Assembly: GCF_020531945.1 (NCBI RefSeq) | Contig: NZ_JAJATZ010000004.1 | Coordinates: 1 to 64,000 of the forward strand | DNA: 64,000 bases | DNA from: Loktanella gaetbuli | Lineage (GTDB): Bacteria; Pseudomonadota; Alphaproteobacteria; Rhodobacterales; Rhodobacteraceae | Reading direction: 5' to 3' | In this document: positions 44,965-53,606 of the stretch, piece by piece | Layout: the number at the start of each line of letters is the position of its first letter | Position numbering within the stretch: position 1 is the first letter of the stretch | Made by a program: the position numbers and the translations under genes | Notes under the pieces: model-generated | What the model saw: only the letters and a program-made list of their open reading frames with translations | The model's database searches: none | What the model was told of the DNA's origin: nothing

Positions 44965-44990
44965 CCGTAACGCCCCGAAAGAACACGCAA

Positions 44991-45025
44991 ACGCCGCCCC
45001 CAACCGGGCGGCGTTCGTCGTTTTG
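44991..45025 (+). terminator. Intrinsic terminator after trpB
   Basis: ACGCCGCCC and GGGCGGCGT form a 9-bp stem over a six-base loop, with TCGTCGTTTT after it. Confidence 0.8.
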
Positions 45026-45179
45026 GACCGCCTAAACCAAAGTTTAGTGCCCTCGACAGATGGTTTATGGCGCGGCCCCTAAACTCCGTGCGAATAGCGT
45101 GGGGCGGCCCATGTGGGTCTTTGTCGTCACCAGACACGTCACCATGACGGGGCGTGCAGACTGGTGAAAGGGATAAGAC

Positions 45180-45800
45180 ATGAAACATTTTTGGATGACG
45201 GCGGTTCTGGCGTTGGGAACGACAACGGTCGGATCGACGGCAATGGCGCAGTCGATTTCCGAACAGGTGATCTCTTCGTTGCGCGATCAGGGCTATAGCC
45301 GGATCGAGGTCAAGAACGGCATCAGCCAGGTCAAGGTCGAGGCCATCCGTGGCAACCGAGAGCTGGAAGTGGTCTATGACAAACGCACTGGCGCGATCCT
45401 CAAGCAAGAGGTCAACGCCGTGGACAGCCGCGACCGGAATGCTACGGGCATAGAGGTGCGCGACGAACGCCGCGATTTCGTGTCGGCCCGCAACAACGAC
45501 GATGATGATCGTGGCCTCGGTGGCAATGGTCGCCGCTTTTCAGATGATGACGACGACGATGACCGTGGGCGCGGTCGCGGCCGCGGCGGGCGTGACGGCG
45601 CCCATGACGATGACGATCATGACGACCGGGGCCGTGGCCGTGGTCGTGGCGGGCGTGATGACGATGACGACGATGATGATCGCAAGAAAGGCGACCGCGA
45701 CGACGACCGCCGTGACCGCGACGACGACCGCCGTGACCGTGACGATGACCGCCGCGACCGCGACGATGACCGCCGCGACCGCGACGATGACGACGATTGA
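45180..45800 (+). CDS. Secreted PepSY-like protein with long Asp/Arg/Gly tail
   Basis: The 206-residue protein has a signal peptide (MTAVLALGTTTVGSTAMAQ) and a small PepSY-like domain (about 22-80: ISEQVISSLRDQGYSRIEVK, ELEVVYDKRTGAILKQEV). From about residue 100 onward it is almost wholly Asp, Arg and Gly: DDDDDDDRGRGRGRGGRDG, then a perfect 7-residue repeat DRDDDRR four times. The tail is a dense mix of opposite charges that could bind metal ions or polyanions. It is followed by a paralogue and a membrane LuxR-type regulator. Confidence 0.8.
   Translation: MKHFWMTAVLALGTTTVGSTAMAQSISEQVISSLRDQGYSRIEVKNGISQVKVEAIRGNRELEVVYDKRTGAILKQEVNAVDSRDRNATGIEVRDERRDFVSARNNDDDDRGLGGNGRRFSDDDDDDDRGRGRGRGGRDGAHDDDDHDDRGRGRGRGGRDDDDDDDDRKKGDRDDDRRDRDDDRRDRDDDRRDRDDDRRDRDDDDD
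45693..45797 (+). repeat. 21-bp tandem repeat coding for DRDDDRR
   Basis: Four consecutive 21-base units starting GACCGCGACGA (GAC-CGC-GAC-GAC-GAC-CGC-CGT and close variants) encode identical 7-residue blocks, then a fifth partial unit ends the gene. The unit is in frame, so slippage would change tail length without breaking the protein. Confidence 0.88.
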
Positions 45801-45886
45801 TTTTCCTTCCCAGGATCAGCCGGAACGATAGAGTTGAAAGCGCCCCCGTCCTGTTGCGGGGGCGCATGATGATTGGAAAAGCCGCA

Positions 45887-46360
45887 ATGAAACGACTGCT
45901 GCTCATACTGTCCCTGATCTGCGCCCCCGCATGGGTGTCGGCGCAATCGGTCGAGGATCAGATCGTCACGCAGCTTCGGGCGCAGGGGTTTACCCAGATC
46001 GAGATGAACCGCACGCTGTTGGGCCGTGTCCAGCTGCGGGCGCTGTCACCGACGTTGGATCGGGAAATGATCTTTAATCCGGCGACGGGTGAGATCCTGC
46101 GCGACAGCTGGACCCGCCGGTCGAGTGGCAACACGGTGCCGCGCGTCGCACAGCCCTTTTCCAACCGGGACCGCGATGATGATGATCGGGATCGCAACGA
46201 CGACCGCGACGACGATCGCAAACGATCTGACGACCGCGATGACGACCGCAAACGATCTGCCGACCGTGACGATGACGACGATGACAAGGGACGGGGACGC
46301 GGTCGGGGACGGGGGCGTGGTGGCGACGACGATGACGACGACGATGATGACGATGACTGA
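45887..46360 (+). CDS. Second secreted PepSY-like protein with acidic/basic tail
   Basis: The 157-residue paralogue has a signal peptide (MKRLLLILSLICAPAWVSAQ) and the same domain (VEDQIVTQLRAQGFTQIEM, REMIFNPATGEILRDSW). Its tail is Asp/Arg/Lys-rich (DDDRDRNDDRDDDRKR, GRGRGRGRGG) and ends in eleven Asp. I chose ATG 45887; open frame upstream to 45797 lacks a ribosome site. It lies 86 bp after the first copy and 20 bp before the regulator gene. Confidence 0.78.
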   Translation: MKRLLLILSLICAPAWVSAQSVEDQIVTQLRAQGFTQIEMNRTLLGRVQLRALSPTLDREMIFNPATGEILRDSWTRRSSGNTVPRVAQPFSNRDRDDDDRDRNDDRDDDRKRSDDRDDDRKRSADRDDDDDDKGRGRGRGRGRGGDDDDDDDDDDD

Positions 46361-46380
46361 AACCGGACCCGCATGAGCCG

Positions 46381-46923
46381 ATGAAAAAGCGCAGCATCCT
46401 GATTTTCGCAGTGGTGGTCTTTCAGGCCATCAGCGCTGTGCTTTTCGTGGTCAACATCATCTCGACCGTGACGGGATTATTCGCGTTCACATGGATGGTG
46501 CACGAACTGATCGAACTGGGTGCGGCTGTCGGGTTGCTGCTGGGGGTTGTTCTGGGGGCCGTCGTGCTGGTGCGGGTCATGCAGCGCACCCACCGGATCG
46601 AGGACCAGTTGCGCATCGCATCGGGGGCTTTCATGGAACTGCTCGAGGATCGTTTTGCCGATTGGGGGCTGACCCCCGCGGAACGCGACGTGGCGCTGTT
46701 CGCGATCAAGGGGATGTCCACCAATGAAATCGCCACGCTGCGTCAGACCAGCGAGGGCACGGTCAAGGCACAGACCAACGCGATCTACCGCAAGGCAGGT
46801 GTCAGCGGACGCCCCCAACTGCTGAGCCTTTTCATTGATGATCTGATGTCCGGGCCGCTGGGCACCGCCGCGCCGTCACCGCCGCAAAGAGAGCACGTCG
46901 AACTCGGACTCGAGCGCGGGTAG
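46381..46923 (+). CDS. Membrane-anchored LuxR-type helix-turn-helix regulator
   Basis: The 180-residue protein has two membrane spans (about 7-32 and 43-68), a short coiled linker (QRTHRIEDQLRIASGAFMEL) and a C-terminal LuxR/GerE HTH (LTPAERDVALFAIKGMSTNE, GTVKAQTNAIYRKAGVSGR). The DNA-binding domain is held at the membrane, with only a short external loop to sense signals. It follows two acidic secreted proteins on the same strand and probably belongs with them. Its 3' end overlaps the convergent DUF4893 gene by 48 bp. Confidence 0.82.
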   Translation: MKKRSILIFAVVVFQAISAVLFVVNIISTVTGLFAFTWMVHELIELGAAVGLLLGVVLGAVVLVRVMQRTHRIEDQLRIASGAFMELLEDRFADWGLTPAERDVALFAIKGMSTNEIATLRQTSEGTVKAQTNAIYRKAGVSGRPQLLSLFIDDLMSGPLGTAAPSPPQREHVELGLERG

Positions 46924-47451
46924 CGGCATCAGGATGCGCGCGCGGTCGGGCGCGGGTTGTTCGACACGCCCCACGATGGGCCACAGGGTGCCGTCTGTTT
47001 CGAAATCATCCGCCAGATCGGCATAGGCAATCGGTTCGACCTCTGCGACATGGCCTGTCGCGGTCAGCACCATGCCCTCGGGTGCCAAGGTGATGCGCCC
47101 CGTCAGGCGCTGCGATCCTGTGGTCTTGGTCAGAATGAAACCGTCGCCATCGGTCGTGATCGTGCAATCGAACGCGGCATAGACGACCAATGCGGCCTCA
47201 CCGCCCAGTTTCAGCGTCCGACACTGCCAGTCTCCGGGCAATGTGGTCTGGATCGGGGCCAGTGGCGCACCTTCCATCACCTCTTGCAGCAGGTCCACGT
47301 CGCCGCGCCCGCCGCCCGCCAGTGCCGTCAGCAGGGCCGATCCTGCGGCCGCATCCAGCGCGTCCAGCCGCACCTGATCGGCAGGGCGCAGCATATCCTG
47401 TGCCGCGAGGGGCGAGGCCAGCAGCGCAAGGCAGACGGCAGTCCGCAGCAT
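46876..47451 (-). CDS. DUF4893 secreted protein
   Basis: The 191-residue protein has a signal peptide (MLRTAVCLALLASPLAAQD) and a domain seen across Rhodobacteraceae (RLDALDAAAGSALLTALAG, GDWQCRTLKLGG, YAAFDCTI, GSQRLTGRI, VEQPAPDRARILMPLP, ESEFDVLSL) matching what I know of DUF4893. Function is unknown. It starts next to the DUF2237 stop and overlaps the convergent regulator gene. Confidence 0.65.
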   Translation of the reverse strand: MLRTAVCLALLASPLAAQDMLRPADQVRLDALDAAAGSALLTALAGGGRGDVDLLQEVMEGAPLAPIQTTLPGDWQCRTLKLGGEAALVVYAAFDCTITTDGDGFILTKTTGSQRLTGRITLAPEGMVLTATGHVAEVEPIAYADLADDFETDGTLWPIVGRVEQPAPDRARILMPLPALESEFDVLSLRR

Positions 47452-47825
47452 CACGCGTCCTTGTCGTACAGACGTAGCACGTCCACCGGCACGATTTCGG
47501 TCGCCCGGACGTGGGTCGCGGCCAGATTGACCTGTGGCGCGCAGCCTTCGGCGTGGGCCTGCATGAAACGCCCTGCACACAGACACCAGCTGTCTCCGGG
47601 TTTCAGCCCCGGAAACCCGTATTCCGGGCGTGGCGTGGACAGATCGTTGCCGACATATTTCGAATAGGCCAGAAATTCGGCTGTCAGCACAGCACAGACC
47701 GTATGACTGCCCTGATCCTGCGCGCAGGTATCGCAGGCCCCGTTGCGGAAAAATCCGGTCATGGGGTCGGTTGAACAGGGCGCGAGCGGGCCACCAAGGA
47801 CATTGAACGAGGGGTCTTTTTCCAT
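47451..47825 (-). CDS. DUF2237 family protein
   Basis: The 124-residue protein opens NVLGGPLAPCSTDPMTGFFR and has CDTCAQDQGSHTVCA VLTAEFLAY, GNDLSTPRPEYGFPGLKPGD and WCLCAGRFMQA, the usual Cys-rich hallmarks of DUF2237. Function is unknown; the clustered Cys suggest metal or redox binding. I chose ATG 47825. Confidence 0.85.
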   Translation of the reverse strand: MEKDPSFNVLGGPLAPCSTDPMTGFFRNGACDTCAQDQGSHTVCAVLTAEFLAYSKYVGNDLSTPRPEYGFPGLKPGDSWCLCAGRFMQAHAEGCAPQVNLAATHVRATEIVPVDVLRLYDKDA

Positions 47826-47829
47826 GACG

Positions 47830-48876
47830 TTAAGGTAGCACAGGCACCGGTGCCGTCCAGTCGATCCAGCGCCCGTGAAAATCAACTCGGCCCAGCGTGA
47901 TGGTCAGATCACCGGGCCACAGCCGCAATGTCAGCGCGGCACCGCCTGCGTTGGTGTCGGCCTCCATCGCGACCCAGGCCAGCGGGTTTTGTTGCGTCGC
48001 CAGCGCGCCAGCCGCCGCGATCAGGGCACGACCACGATCCTGCACGGGCGTGGGAAAATACTGCCAGGCAATTGTGTGATAGATCAGGTGCGTTTGTCCT
48101 GGCACATGGGTCAGTCGCGGCGCCAGCCAGTCGATTGCATCCGCCTGCGCGGGGGCGGGGCCTGCTGCGGCAATCGCGGCCTGTGTCAGCGTCAACCGGT
48201 CGGGTTGATCCGCCCAGAGGTAGGCCTGCAACCGTGCCGACCCCGCGCCTGTGTGCGGGTCAACGGGGCGCAGATCGACGCCTGCCCGCGCGACCACCTG
48301 CGGCGCATCCAGCGGTGGCAAGGCCCCCGACCAATCCGGGGTCAGCGTCAGCGCGGGGTCCAGTGGTCCAAGGATCGCCTCCGGCAAGGCCAGCGCAAAG
48401 CGGTCGAACATCAGGTTCAGCCCGCCGCTGGCCCCCAGTTCCGACACCCGCAGGGGGAGTGGGTGCAACGCATGCAGGTAATGGGCGGCGGCAATGATCG
48501 CAGCCGCGCGGCGCACCTCGTTTGTCTGTGGCGGGCTGTCGATGAAATCGTCAATAAACGTCGCCTGACCCACCAGACTGGCGCAGACCGCATCCCACAG
48601 CGCATCATCGCTGACATGGTATGGCGGGTAGGCAGGGGTCAGCACCGGATCGCCGGCCAGTTTCAGCGCATGCAGCGCACCCGCCAGCCGGAGTGGCACA
48701 GCGCCCGCGCGGTTTGACGGGTCGCCCCGCCAGTCGAAAATGCGATCCCGGATCTCACCCTTGGGCCAGTCGCGCACCGCCAGCAGCCCGCACAACCGTT
48801 CCATGAAGGGTGACCCTAGTGCCGCACAATGGGCGGCCTGCGTGACAAAGGCCTCCCTGATGCGCGCGGGTGTCAC
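47830..48876 (-). CDS. DUF2332 family protein
   Basis: The 348-residue cytoplasmic protein has the DUF2332 signatures LRVSELGASGGLNLMFDRFA, YLWADQPDRLTLTQAAI and THLIYHTIAWQYFP. The GASGGLNL phrase resembles a nucleotide- or SAM-binding turn, but no activity is known. It overlaps pth by ATGA and is in its operon. Confidence 0.82.
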   Translation of the reverse strand: MTPARIREAFVTQAAHCAALGSPFMERLCGLLAVRDWPKGEIRDRIFDWRGDPSNRAGAVPLRLAGALHALKLAGDPVLTPAYPPYHVSDDALWDAVCASLVGQATFIDDFIDSPPQTNEVRRAAAIIAAAHYLHALHPLPLRVSELGASGGLNLMFDRFALALPEAILGPLDPALTLTPDWSGALPPLDAPQVVARAGVDLRPVDPHTGAGSARLQAYLWADQPDRLTLTQAAIAAAGPAPAQADAIDWLAPRLTHVPGQTHLIYHTIAWQYFPTPVQDRGRALIAAAGALATQQNPLAWVAMEADTNAGGAALTLRLWPGDLTITLGRVDFHGRWIDWTAPVPVLP

Positions 48877-49547
48877 TTGAAACGGTCCATCAGTTTCTGC
48901 ATCGCGCTGCGGGTGTCCTCGACCGTGTCCTGGGGGGACGAGGCTGGTCTCGGTTTGGGTGCCGTCGTCGAGGATCGCGGCGGGGCCACCCGCTGTGCGA
49001 TCGCGTTCAGGAACCGGTCGCCGTGGCCTGCAACCAGTTCCGCGATCCCGTCGGAAATGCCGCGCAGCACGTCGTCCAGCCAGTCCTGATCGGCCTTGGC
49101 GAAATCATGCAGCACGTAACCTGCCACCCGGTCCTTATGCCCCGGATGACCGATCCCCAACCGCACGCGGTCGTATTCCGGCGACAGATGCGCGTGGATC
49201 GACCGCAACCCGTTGTGCCCCGCGTGACCGCCACCCGTTTTCAGCCGCACCTTGCCGGGGGCCAGGTCCAGTTCATCGTGGAACACGATCACATCGGCCA
49301 CGTCGATCTTGTGGAACGCGCTTGCGGCCTGCACCGACCGTCCTGACTCGTTCATGAAGGTCTGCGGTTTCAGCAGCACGACCTTGTCCGACCCGAACCG
49401 CCCTTCGGAGACCAGCCCGTTGAATTTCGACCGCCAGGGCGAAAACCCGTGATCGTCGGCAATACGGTCCAGCGCCATAAAGCCGATGTTGTGTCGGTGG
49501 CCCGCGTATTGCGCGCCGGGATTGCCAAGGCCGGTGATCAGTTTCAT
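48873..49547 (-). CDS. pth: Peptidyl-tRNA hydrolase
   Basis: The 224-residue enzyme recycles peptidyl-tRNA that has fallen off the ribosome. It shows ITGLGNPGAQYAGHRHNIGF (catalytic His), LLKPQTFMNESGRSV, VFHDELDLAPGKVRLK and GGGHAGHNGLRSI. The C-terminal 30 residues are a Pro/Ser-rich extension. It follows rplY as in many alphaproteobacteria. Confidence 0.95.
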   Translation of the reverse strand: MKLITGLGNPGAQYAGHRHNIGFMALDRIADDHGFSPWRSKFNGLVSEGRFGSDKVVLLKPQTFMNESGRSVQAASAFHKIDVADVIVFHDELDLAPGKVRLKTGGGHAGHNGLRSIHAHLSPEYDRVRLGIGHPGHKDRVAGYVLHDFAKADQDWLDDVLRGISDGIAELVAGHGDRFLNAIAQRVAPPRSSTTAPKPRPASSPQDTVEDTRSAMQKLMDRFK

Positions 49548-49645
49548 AGGCTTACCTTATGGTCGCGCGGCCCAAACGAAAAGGGCAGGCGGAACGCAAA
49601 ACGGGGCCCGCGATGGGGCCCCGTTCAAAACCGTGACAGAGGTGT

Positions 49646-50308
49646 TTATTCCTCGGGATCGGCGGGCGGACCCATTTCCGTGGTCGGCACTTCGTCTGCA
49701 TCGACATCATCGCCGTCGTCATCGTCGGCGGCCAGTGCGCGCGGTGCGCTGATGGTGGCGATGACGAAATCGCGGTCGCTGATGACCGGGTTTGCGCCAT
49801 CGGGGACGGTCAGATCGCTAAAGTGGATGGTGTCACCGATCTGTGCCTCGGCCAGATCGACCGTCAGCTCGTCGGGAATATCACCGGCCAGCACGTTCAT
49901 CTCGACTTCGTTGCGGACCACGCCCAACACGCCACCAGCCTTCAGGCCGCGGCAGGTGTCTTCGTTCAGAAAGGTGACCGGAATGAAGATGTTGACGCGG
50001 CTGGTGCGCTTGAGGCGCATCAGGTCGATGTGGATCGGCAGATCCTTGACCACATGGCGCTGGATGCCGCGGCAGATGACGCGGACGTCGTCGTGGCCTT
50101 CAACCTTGAGGTTGAACAGCGTCGACATGAAACGGCCCTTGCGCAGGCGCGTCAGCAGCTTGTTGAAATCGAGGTTGATCGACAGCGGATCAACGCCGCC
50201 GCCATAAACGATTCCGGGAACTTGTCCGTCGCGACGAGCTTGGCGGGCGGCCCCCTTGCCTGTCCCCGCGCGAACCTCGGCGTGCAGATCAGGGATCTTG
50301 TCAGCCAT
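49646..50308 (-). CDS. rplY: 50S ribosomal protein L25 / general stress protein Ctc
   Basis: The 220-residue long form (CTC type) binds 5S rRNA. It starts MADKIPDLHAEVRAGTGKGA and has RRDGQVPGIVYGGG, RHVVKDLPIHIDLMRL and the TL5 C-terminal domain with GVLGVVRNEVEMNVLA. The last 25 residues are strongly acidic (ADDDDGDDVDADEVP). I chose ATG 50308; the frame is open further upstream. It leads the rplY-pth-DUF2332 operon. Confidence 0.93.
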   Translation of the reverse strand: MADKIPDLHAEVRAGTGKGAARQARRDGQVPGIVYGGGVDPLSINLDFNKLLTRLRKGRFMSTLFNLKVEGHDDVRVICRGIQRHVVKDLPIHIDLMRLKRTSRVNIFIPVTFLNEDTCRGLKAGGVLGVVRNEVEMNVLAGDIPDELTVDLAEAQIGDTIHFSDLTVPDGANPVISDRDFVIATISAPRALAADDDDGDDVDADEVPTTEMGPPADPEE

Positions 50309-50317
50309 GTGGTATCT

Positions 50318-50361
50318 CCAAATAATAAAGGGGCGCCATCCTCCAAGGGTGCATGGCGCCG
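50318..50361 (-). terminator. Hairpin between amylosucrase and rplY
   Basis: On the minus strand GGCGCCAT and ATGGCGCC pair across about 13 bases and are followed by CCTTTATTATTT. It ends amylosucrase transcription or controls the rplY leader. Confidence 0.5.
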
Positions 50362-50429
50362 GGTGAGCCGCCCCTATAGGGCGTCGCGCCCCGCTTGAAA
50401 AGGTGGATTCTGCACAGCCTGCGAGCGTT

Positions 50430-52304
50430 TCAGACCGGTCGCAGCCACATCGACTGATAGGGGGCCAGGGTGATTTGCCCGTGGGACAGCGCCAGGGCCT
50501 GTCCGGACAGCAGGTCGACATGCGGTACGTCGCGCAGCGCTGCATCCTCGGGCCACAGTTTTTGCGTGTCCGCGGTGAAATTGACGATGCAGGTCACCTC
50601 GCGGTCGTCGCCCAGACGCTGATACACGAACAGGGCGCGATGCCCGGTGTCCAGAACCCGGGTCGGCACGGTGCCCGCGAATTGCGGCGTGGCTTTGCGG
50701 GTGCGCATGATGTGGCGCAGATCGGCAGAGATTCGGGCGGCGGGCCCCTCGGTTTGCTCGGTCGCGTCCCAATCCATCATCGGGCGCTGTATCCAGCGGC
50801 TGTCGTCCGCGTGATCGGGATTGTCGACATAGCTATAGTCGTTGGTCATGCCGATTTCGTCACCCATGTAAATCAGGGGTATGCCACCGTAACTGGCGAT
50901 CAGGGCATGTCCCAGCCGCATCCGCGCAATGGCGGTGTCGACCTCCTTTGGTGTGCGTGCCGCCTCCAGCCCCGCGAGGCTTGCAAAGGTGCCGTTGGTG
51001 CGCCGGTCGCCAGTTTCCGCGTTGACCTGAAAATCCGTGCCGCGCGCGGTGCTGCCCGGATATGTGCCGTTGTAGAAATCGGCCAGATAGTCGCGGTGTG
51101 CCTTGGCGTCCATATGGGGAATATGGGCCGTATCCTCTGGCGTGATCGCCCATCCGATGTCGTCGTGGCAGCGGATATAAGGGGCGAACGACGCGCGGCG
51201 AAAGCTTTCGGGAAAGTGCGTTTTCAGCACGTATGTCATCAACCGGCTGTCACCGCTGGCCAGTGTGGACCAGAATTGCACCATCAGGTTGTTGTGATAG
51301 GCAAGCTGGCTCTCGCGGCCCGCGTGACTGCCGGTGCCCAGATAGGGGACCAGATCCTGCGGTCCCACGATGGCCTCGGCCTTGTGGATGACGGCGGGGG
51401 CGCAGACGCGGGTGGCTTGCGTCAGCGCCTGCAGGATATCGTGCACCTGCGGCAGGTTCTGGCAGGATGTGCCCATCTGTTTCCACATGAACGCCACCGC
51501 ATCCAGCCGGAATACCTCGACCCCGCGGTTGGCCAGGAACAGGATCGTGTCCAGCACGGCCAGAAACACCTCCGGGTTTTCCCAGTTCAGGTCCCATTGG
51601 TATTCGTTGAAGGTCGTCCAGACCCATTTGCCCATATCGTCGTAAAAGGTGAAATTCCCGGGCGCCTGATCGGGAAAGATTTCGACCAGTGTTTTCTCGT
51701 ATTGCTTCGGCAGGGTGTCGTCATCGAACATCCGGTAGAACGCCTGATAATACGGATCACCTGCCCGCGCCTTGACCGCCCATGCGTGTTCCTTGGCCGT
51801 ATGGTTCAGCACCATGTCGATGACTGGGCTGATCCCCGCCGCGCGCAATTGCAGGTTCGATTGCTGGAAATCCGCCATCGTCCCAAGAGCAGGATTGATC
51901 GCGGTGTAGTCCATCACCGCATAGCCCCCGTCGTTGGCCCCCGGTCGCGGTTTCAGACAAGGCATCATATGGGCATAGGTCACACCCAACTCTTGCAGGT
52001 AGGGAATGCGCGAAGGCAGGTGTTTCAGGTCGCCTGCAAACCGGTCGATGTAGAACACATAGGCGACCATGTCCTCTGACAGGAACCAGTCGGGGTTCAG
52101 ATCGCGCACCAGATCCAGCCGGCGCAGATCGGCGGGCCGGGCGCGCCAGTGTTTTTTCAGCAGGTCCCGCAGCCGGTCCATCAGTGCCAGCGTGTCGCCA
52201 CCGTAAAGCCGGTGCAGCGGCCCGATCAGGTCCCGCTGGCCGCGGTCCCAGCGCAGCGCAAAGATTTCGTCATTCGTGACGCCGCGACGCGGTGTGGCTG
52301 ACAT
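50430..52304 (-). CDS. Amylosucrase-type GH13 glycosyl hydrolase
   Basis: The 624-residue enzyme is close to amylosucrase in length and layout. It has GVTYAHMMPCLKPRPGANDG (the amylosucrase loop), the GH13 regions DMVLNHTA, the nucleophile Asp (VEVFRLDAVAF, D268), the acid/base Glu (VIHKAEAIVG, E310) and the transition-state Asp in RCHDDIGW (D381). Amylosucrase splits sucrose, building glucan and freeing fructose. It has no signal peptide, so the sucrose is cytoplasmic. A PfkB sugar kinase lies 2 kb downstream on the same strand. Confidence 0.85.
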   Translation of the reverse strand: MSATPRRGVTNDEIFALRWDRGQRDLIGPLHRLYGGDTLALMDRLRDLLKKHWRARPADLRRLDLVRDLNPDWFLSEDMVAYVFYIDRFAGDLKHLPSRIPYLQELGVTYAHMMPCLKPRPGANDGGYAVMDYTAINPALGTMADFQQSNLQLRAAGISPVIDMVLNHTAKEHAWAVKARAGDPYYQAFYRMFDDDTLPKQYEKTLVEIFPDQAPGNFTFYDDMGKWVWTTFNEYQWDLNWENPEVFLAVLDTILFLANRGVEVFRLDAVAFMWKQMGTSCQNLPQVHDILQALTQATRVCAPAVIHKAEAIVGPQDLVPYLGTGSHAGRESQLAYHNNLMVQFWSTLASGDSRLMTYVLKTHFPESFRRASFAPYIRCHDDIGWAITPEDTAHIPHMDAKAHRDYLADFYNGTYPGSTARGTDFQVNAETGDRRTNGTFASLAGLEAARTPKEVDTAIARMRLGHALIASYGGIPLIYMGDEIGMTNDYSYVDNPDHADDSRWIQRPMMDWDATEQTEGPAARISADLRHIMRTRKATPQFAGTVPTRVLDTGHRALFVYQRLGDDREVTCIVNFTADTQKLWPEDAALRDVPHVDLLSGQALALSHGQITLAPYQSMWLRPV

Positions 52305-52382
52305 GGGGACGCTCCGTTCGGGATGGTGTGATCTTGGCCGGGGGCGGGTGCCTCCGGCGGGAGTATTTCTGGCAAGATGATG

Positions 52383-53546
52383 CTAGGCCCAGTCGCCCTC
52401 GAAATCCTTTGGGATCAGCAGGATATCGCGGTCGACCGTGTTGATGTCACGCTTGCCGCACAGCGCCATGGTCAGGTCCAGTTCGCGCATGATGATCTCG
52501 AGGGATTTGGTCACGCCGGCCTGACCCATGGCACCCAGACCGTAGATGTACGCCCGCCCGATCATCACGCCATGCGCGCCCATCGCCCGCGCCTTGAGCA
52601 CGTCCTGACCGGACCGGATGCCGCTGTCGAGCCAGACTTCGACCCGGTCGCCGACGGCCGCAAGAATGCTGGGCAACATGCGGATCGACGACAAGGCCCC
52701 GTCCAGCTGGCGGCCGCCGTGGTTGCTGACGACGATGGCGTCACAGCCCAGATCGGCGGCCCGCACGGCGTCGTCGGGGTCCAGAATACCCTTGAGGATC
52801 AGTCTGCCGCCCCATTTTTCCTTGAGCCGGGCAATGGTGTTCCAGTCGAGCTTGGGGTCGAATTGTTCTGCGGTCCAGGACGACAGCGACCCCATGTTTT
52901 CGACGTTTTTCGCATGGCCCACGATATTGCCGAAACTGTGCCGTCTGGTTTGCAGCATCTCGAACCCCCAGCGCCATTTCGTCGCCAGATTGGCGATCGT
53001 GGCGGGCGTCAATTTCGGCGGCGCGGACAGGCCGTTTTTCAGGTCCTTGTGCCGTTGGCCCAGCACCTGCAGATCCAGCGTCAGCACCAGCGCGGACACG
53101 CCGGCATTTTTCGCCCGCGCGATGATGTTGTCGACGAATTCCTCGTCGCGCATGACATAGAGCTGGAACCAGAACGGTTCGCTGGTGTGGGCTGCGACAT
53201 CCTCGATCGAACAGATCGACATGGTGGACAGGGTATAGGGCACGCCAAAGGCTTCTGCCGCGCGGGCGGCCTTGATTTCACCGTCGGCGGATTGCATGCC
53301 CGTAAAGCCGACGGGGGCCAGGGCCACGGGCATCGCCACCTCCTGGCCTGCCATGGTGCTGGCCAGCGTGCGGTCCGACATGTCCACGGCAATACGCTGA
53401 CGCAGGCGGATCAGGTCGAAATCAGAGACATTGTCGCGGAACGTCTGTTCGGTCCAGCTGCCGCTTTCGGTGTAATCGTAGAACATGCGCGGCACACGAC
53501 GTCTGTAGATCGCCTTGAGGTCGTCAATGGTCGTGATGGTCGTCAT
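52383..53546 (-). CDS. lldD: FMN-dependent alpha-hydroxyacid dehydrogenase (L-lactate dehydrogenase LldD-like)
   Basis: The 387-residue TIM barrel has the family's substrate site with the catalytic His (SNHGGRQLDG, H276), VMRDEEFVDNII, LTLDLQVLGQRHKDL and the N-terminal RRRVPRMFYDYTESGSW. It oxidises an alpha-hydroxyacid, most likely L-lactate, passing electrons to quinone. Glycolate oxidase-type relatives cannot be excluded. Confidence 0.88.
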   Translation of the reverse strand: MTTITTIDDLKAIYRRRVPRMFYDYTESGSWTEQTFRDNVSDFDLIRLRQRIAVDMSDRTLASTMAGQEVAMPVALAPVGFTGMQSADGEIKAARAAEAFGVPYTLSTMSICSIEDVAAHTSEPFWFQLYVMRDEEFVDNIIARAKNAGVSALVLTLDLQVLGQRHKDLKNGLSAPPKLTPATIANLATKWRWGFEMLQTRRHSFGNIVGHAKNVENMGSLSSWTAEQFDPKLDWNTIARLKEKWGGRLILKGILDPDDAVRAADLGCDAIVVSNHGGRQLDGALSSIRMLPSILAAVGDRVEVWLDSGIRSGQDVLKARAMGAHGVMIGRAYIYGLGAMGQAGVTKSLEIIMRELDLTMALCGKRDINTVDRDILLIPKDFEGDWA

Positions 53547-53606
53547 GTGGCCCCCCAGATATTCCGTTGCAGTCTAAGGGCGTGTCCGGCCGGTTTGCAA
53601 TCCGCG

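Noticed and set aside
45693..45797. Short tandem repeats that could be mistaken for a CRISPR array
   Set aside because: The units are contiguous 21-bp in-frame coding repeats with no spacers; no cas genes are near.
45442..46374. Ser/Arg- and His/Arg/Gly-rich frames opposite the Asp-rich genes
   Set aside because: They are the reverse reading of GAC/CGC repeats, have no start context, and the plus-strand genes have clear signal peptides.
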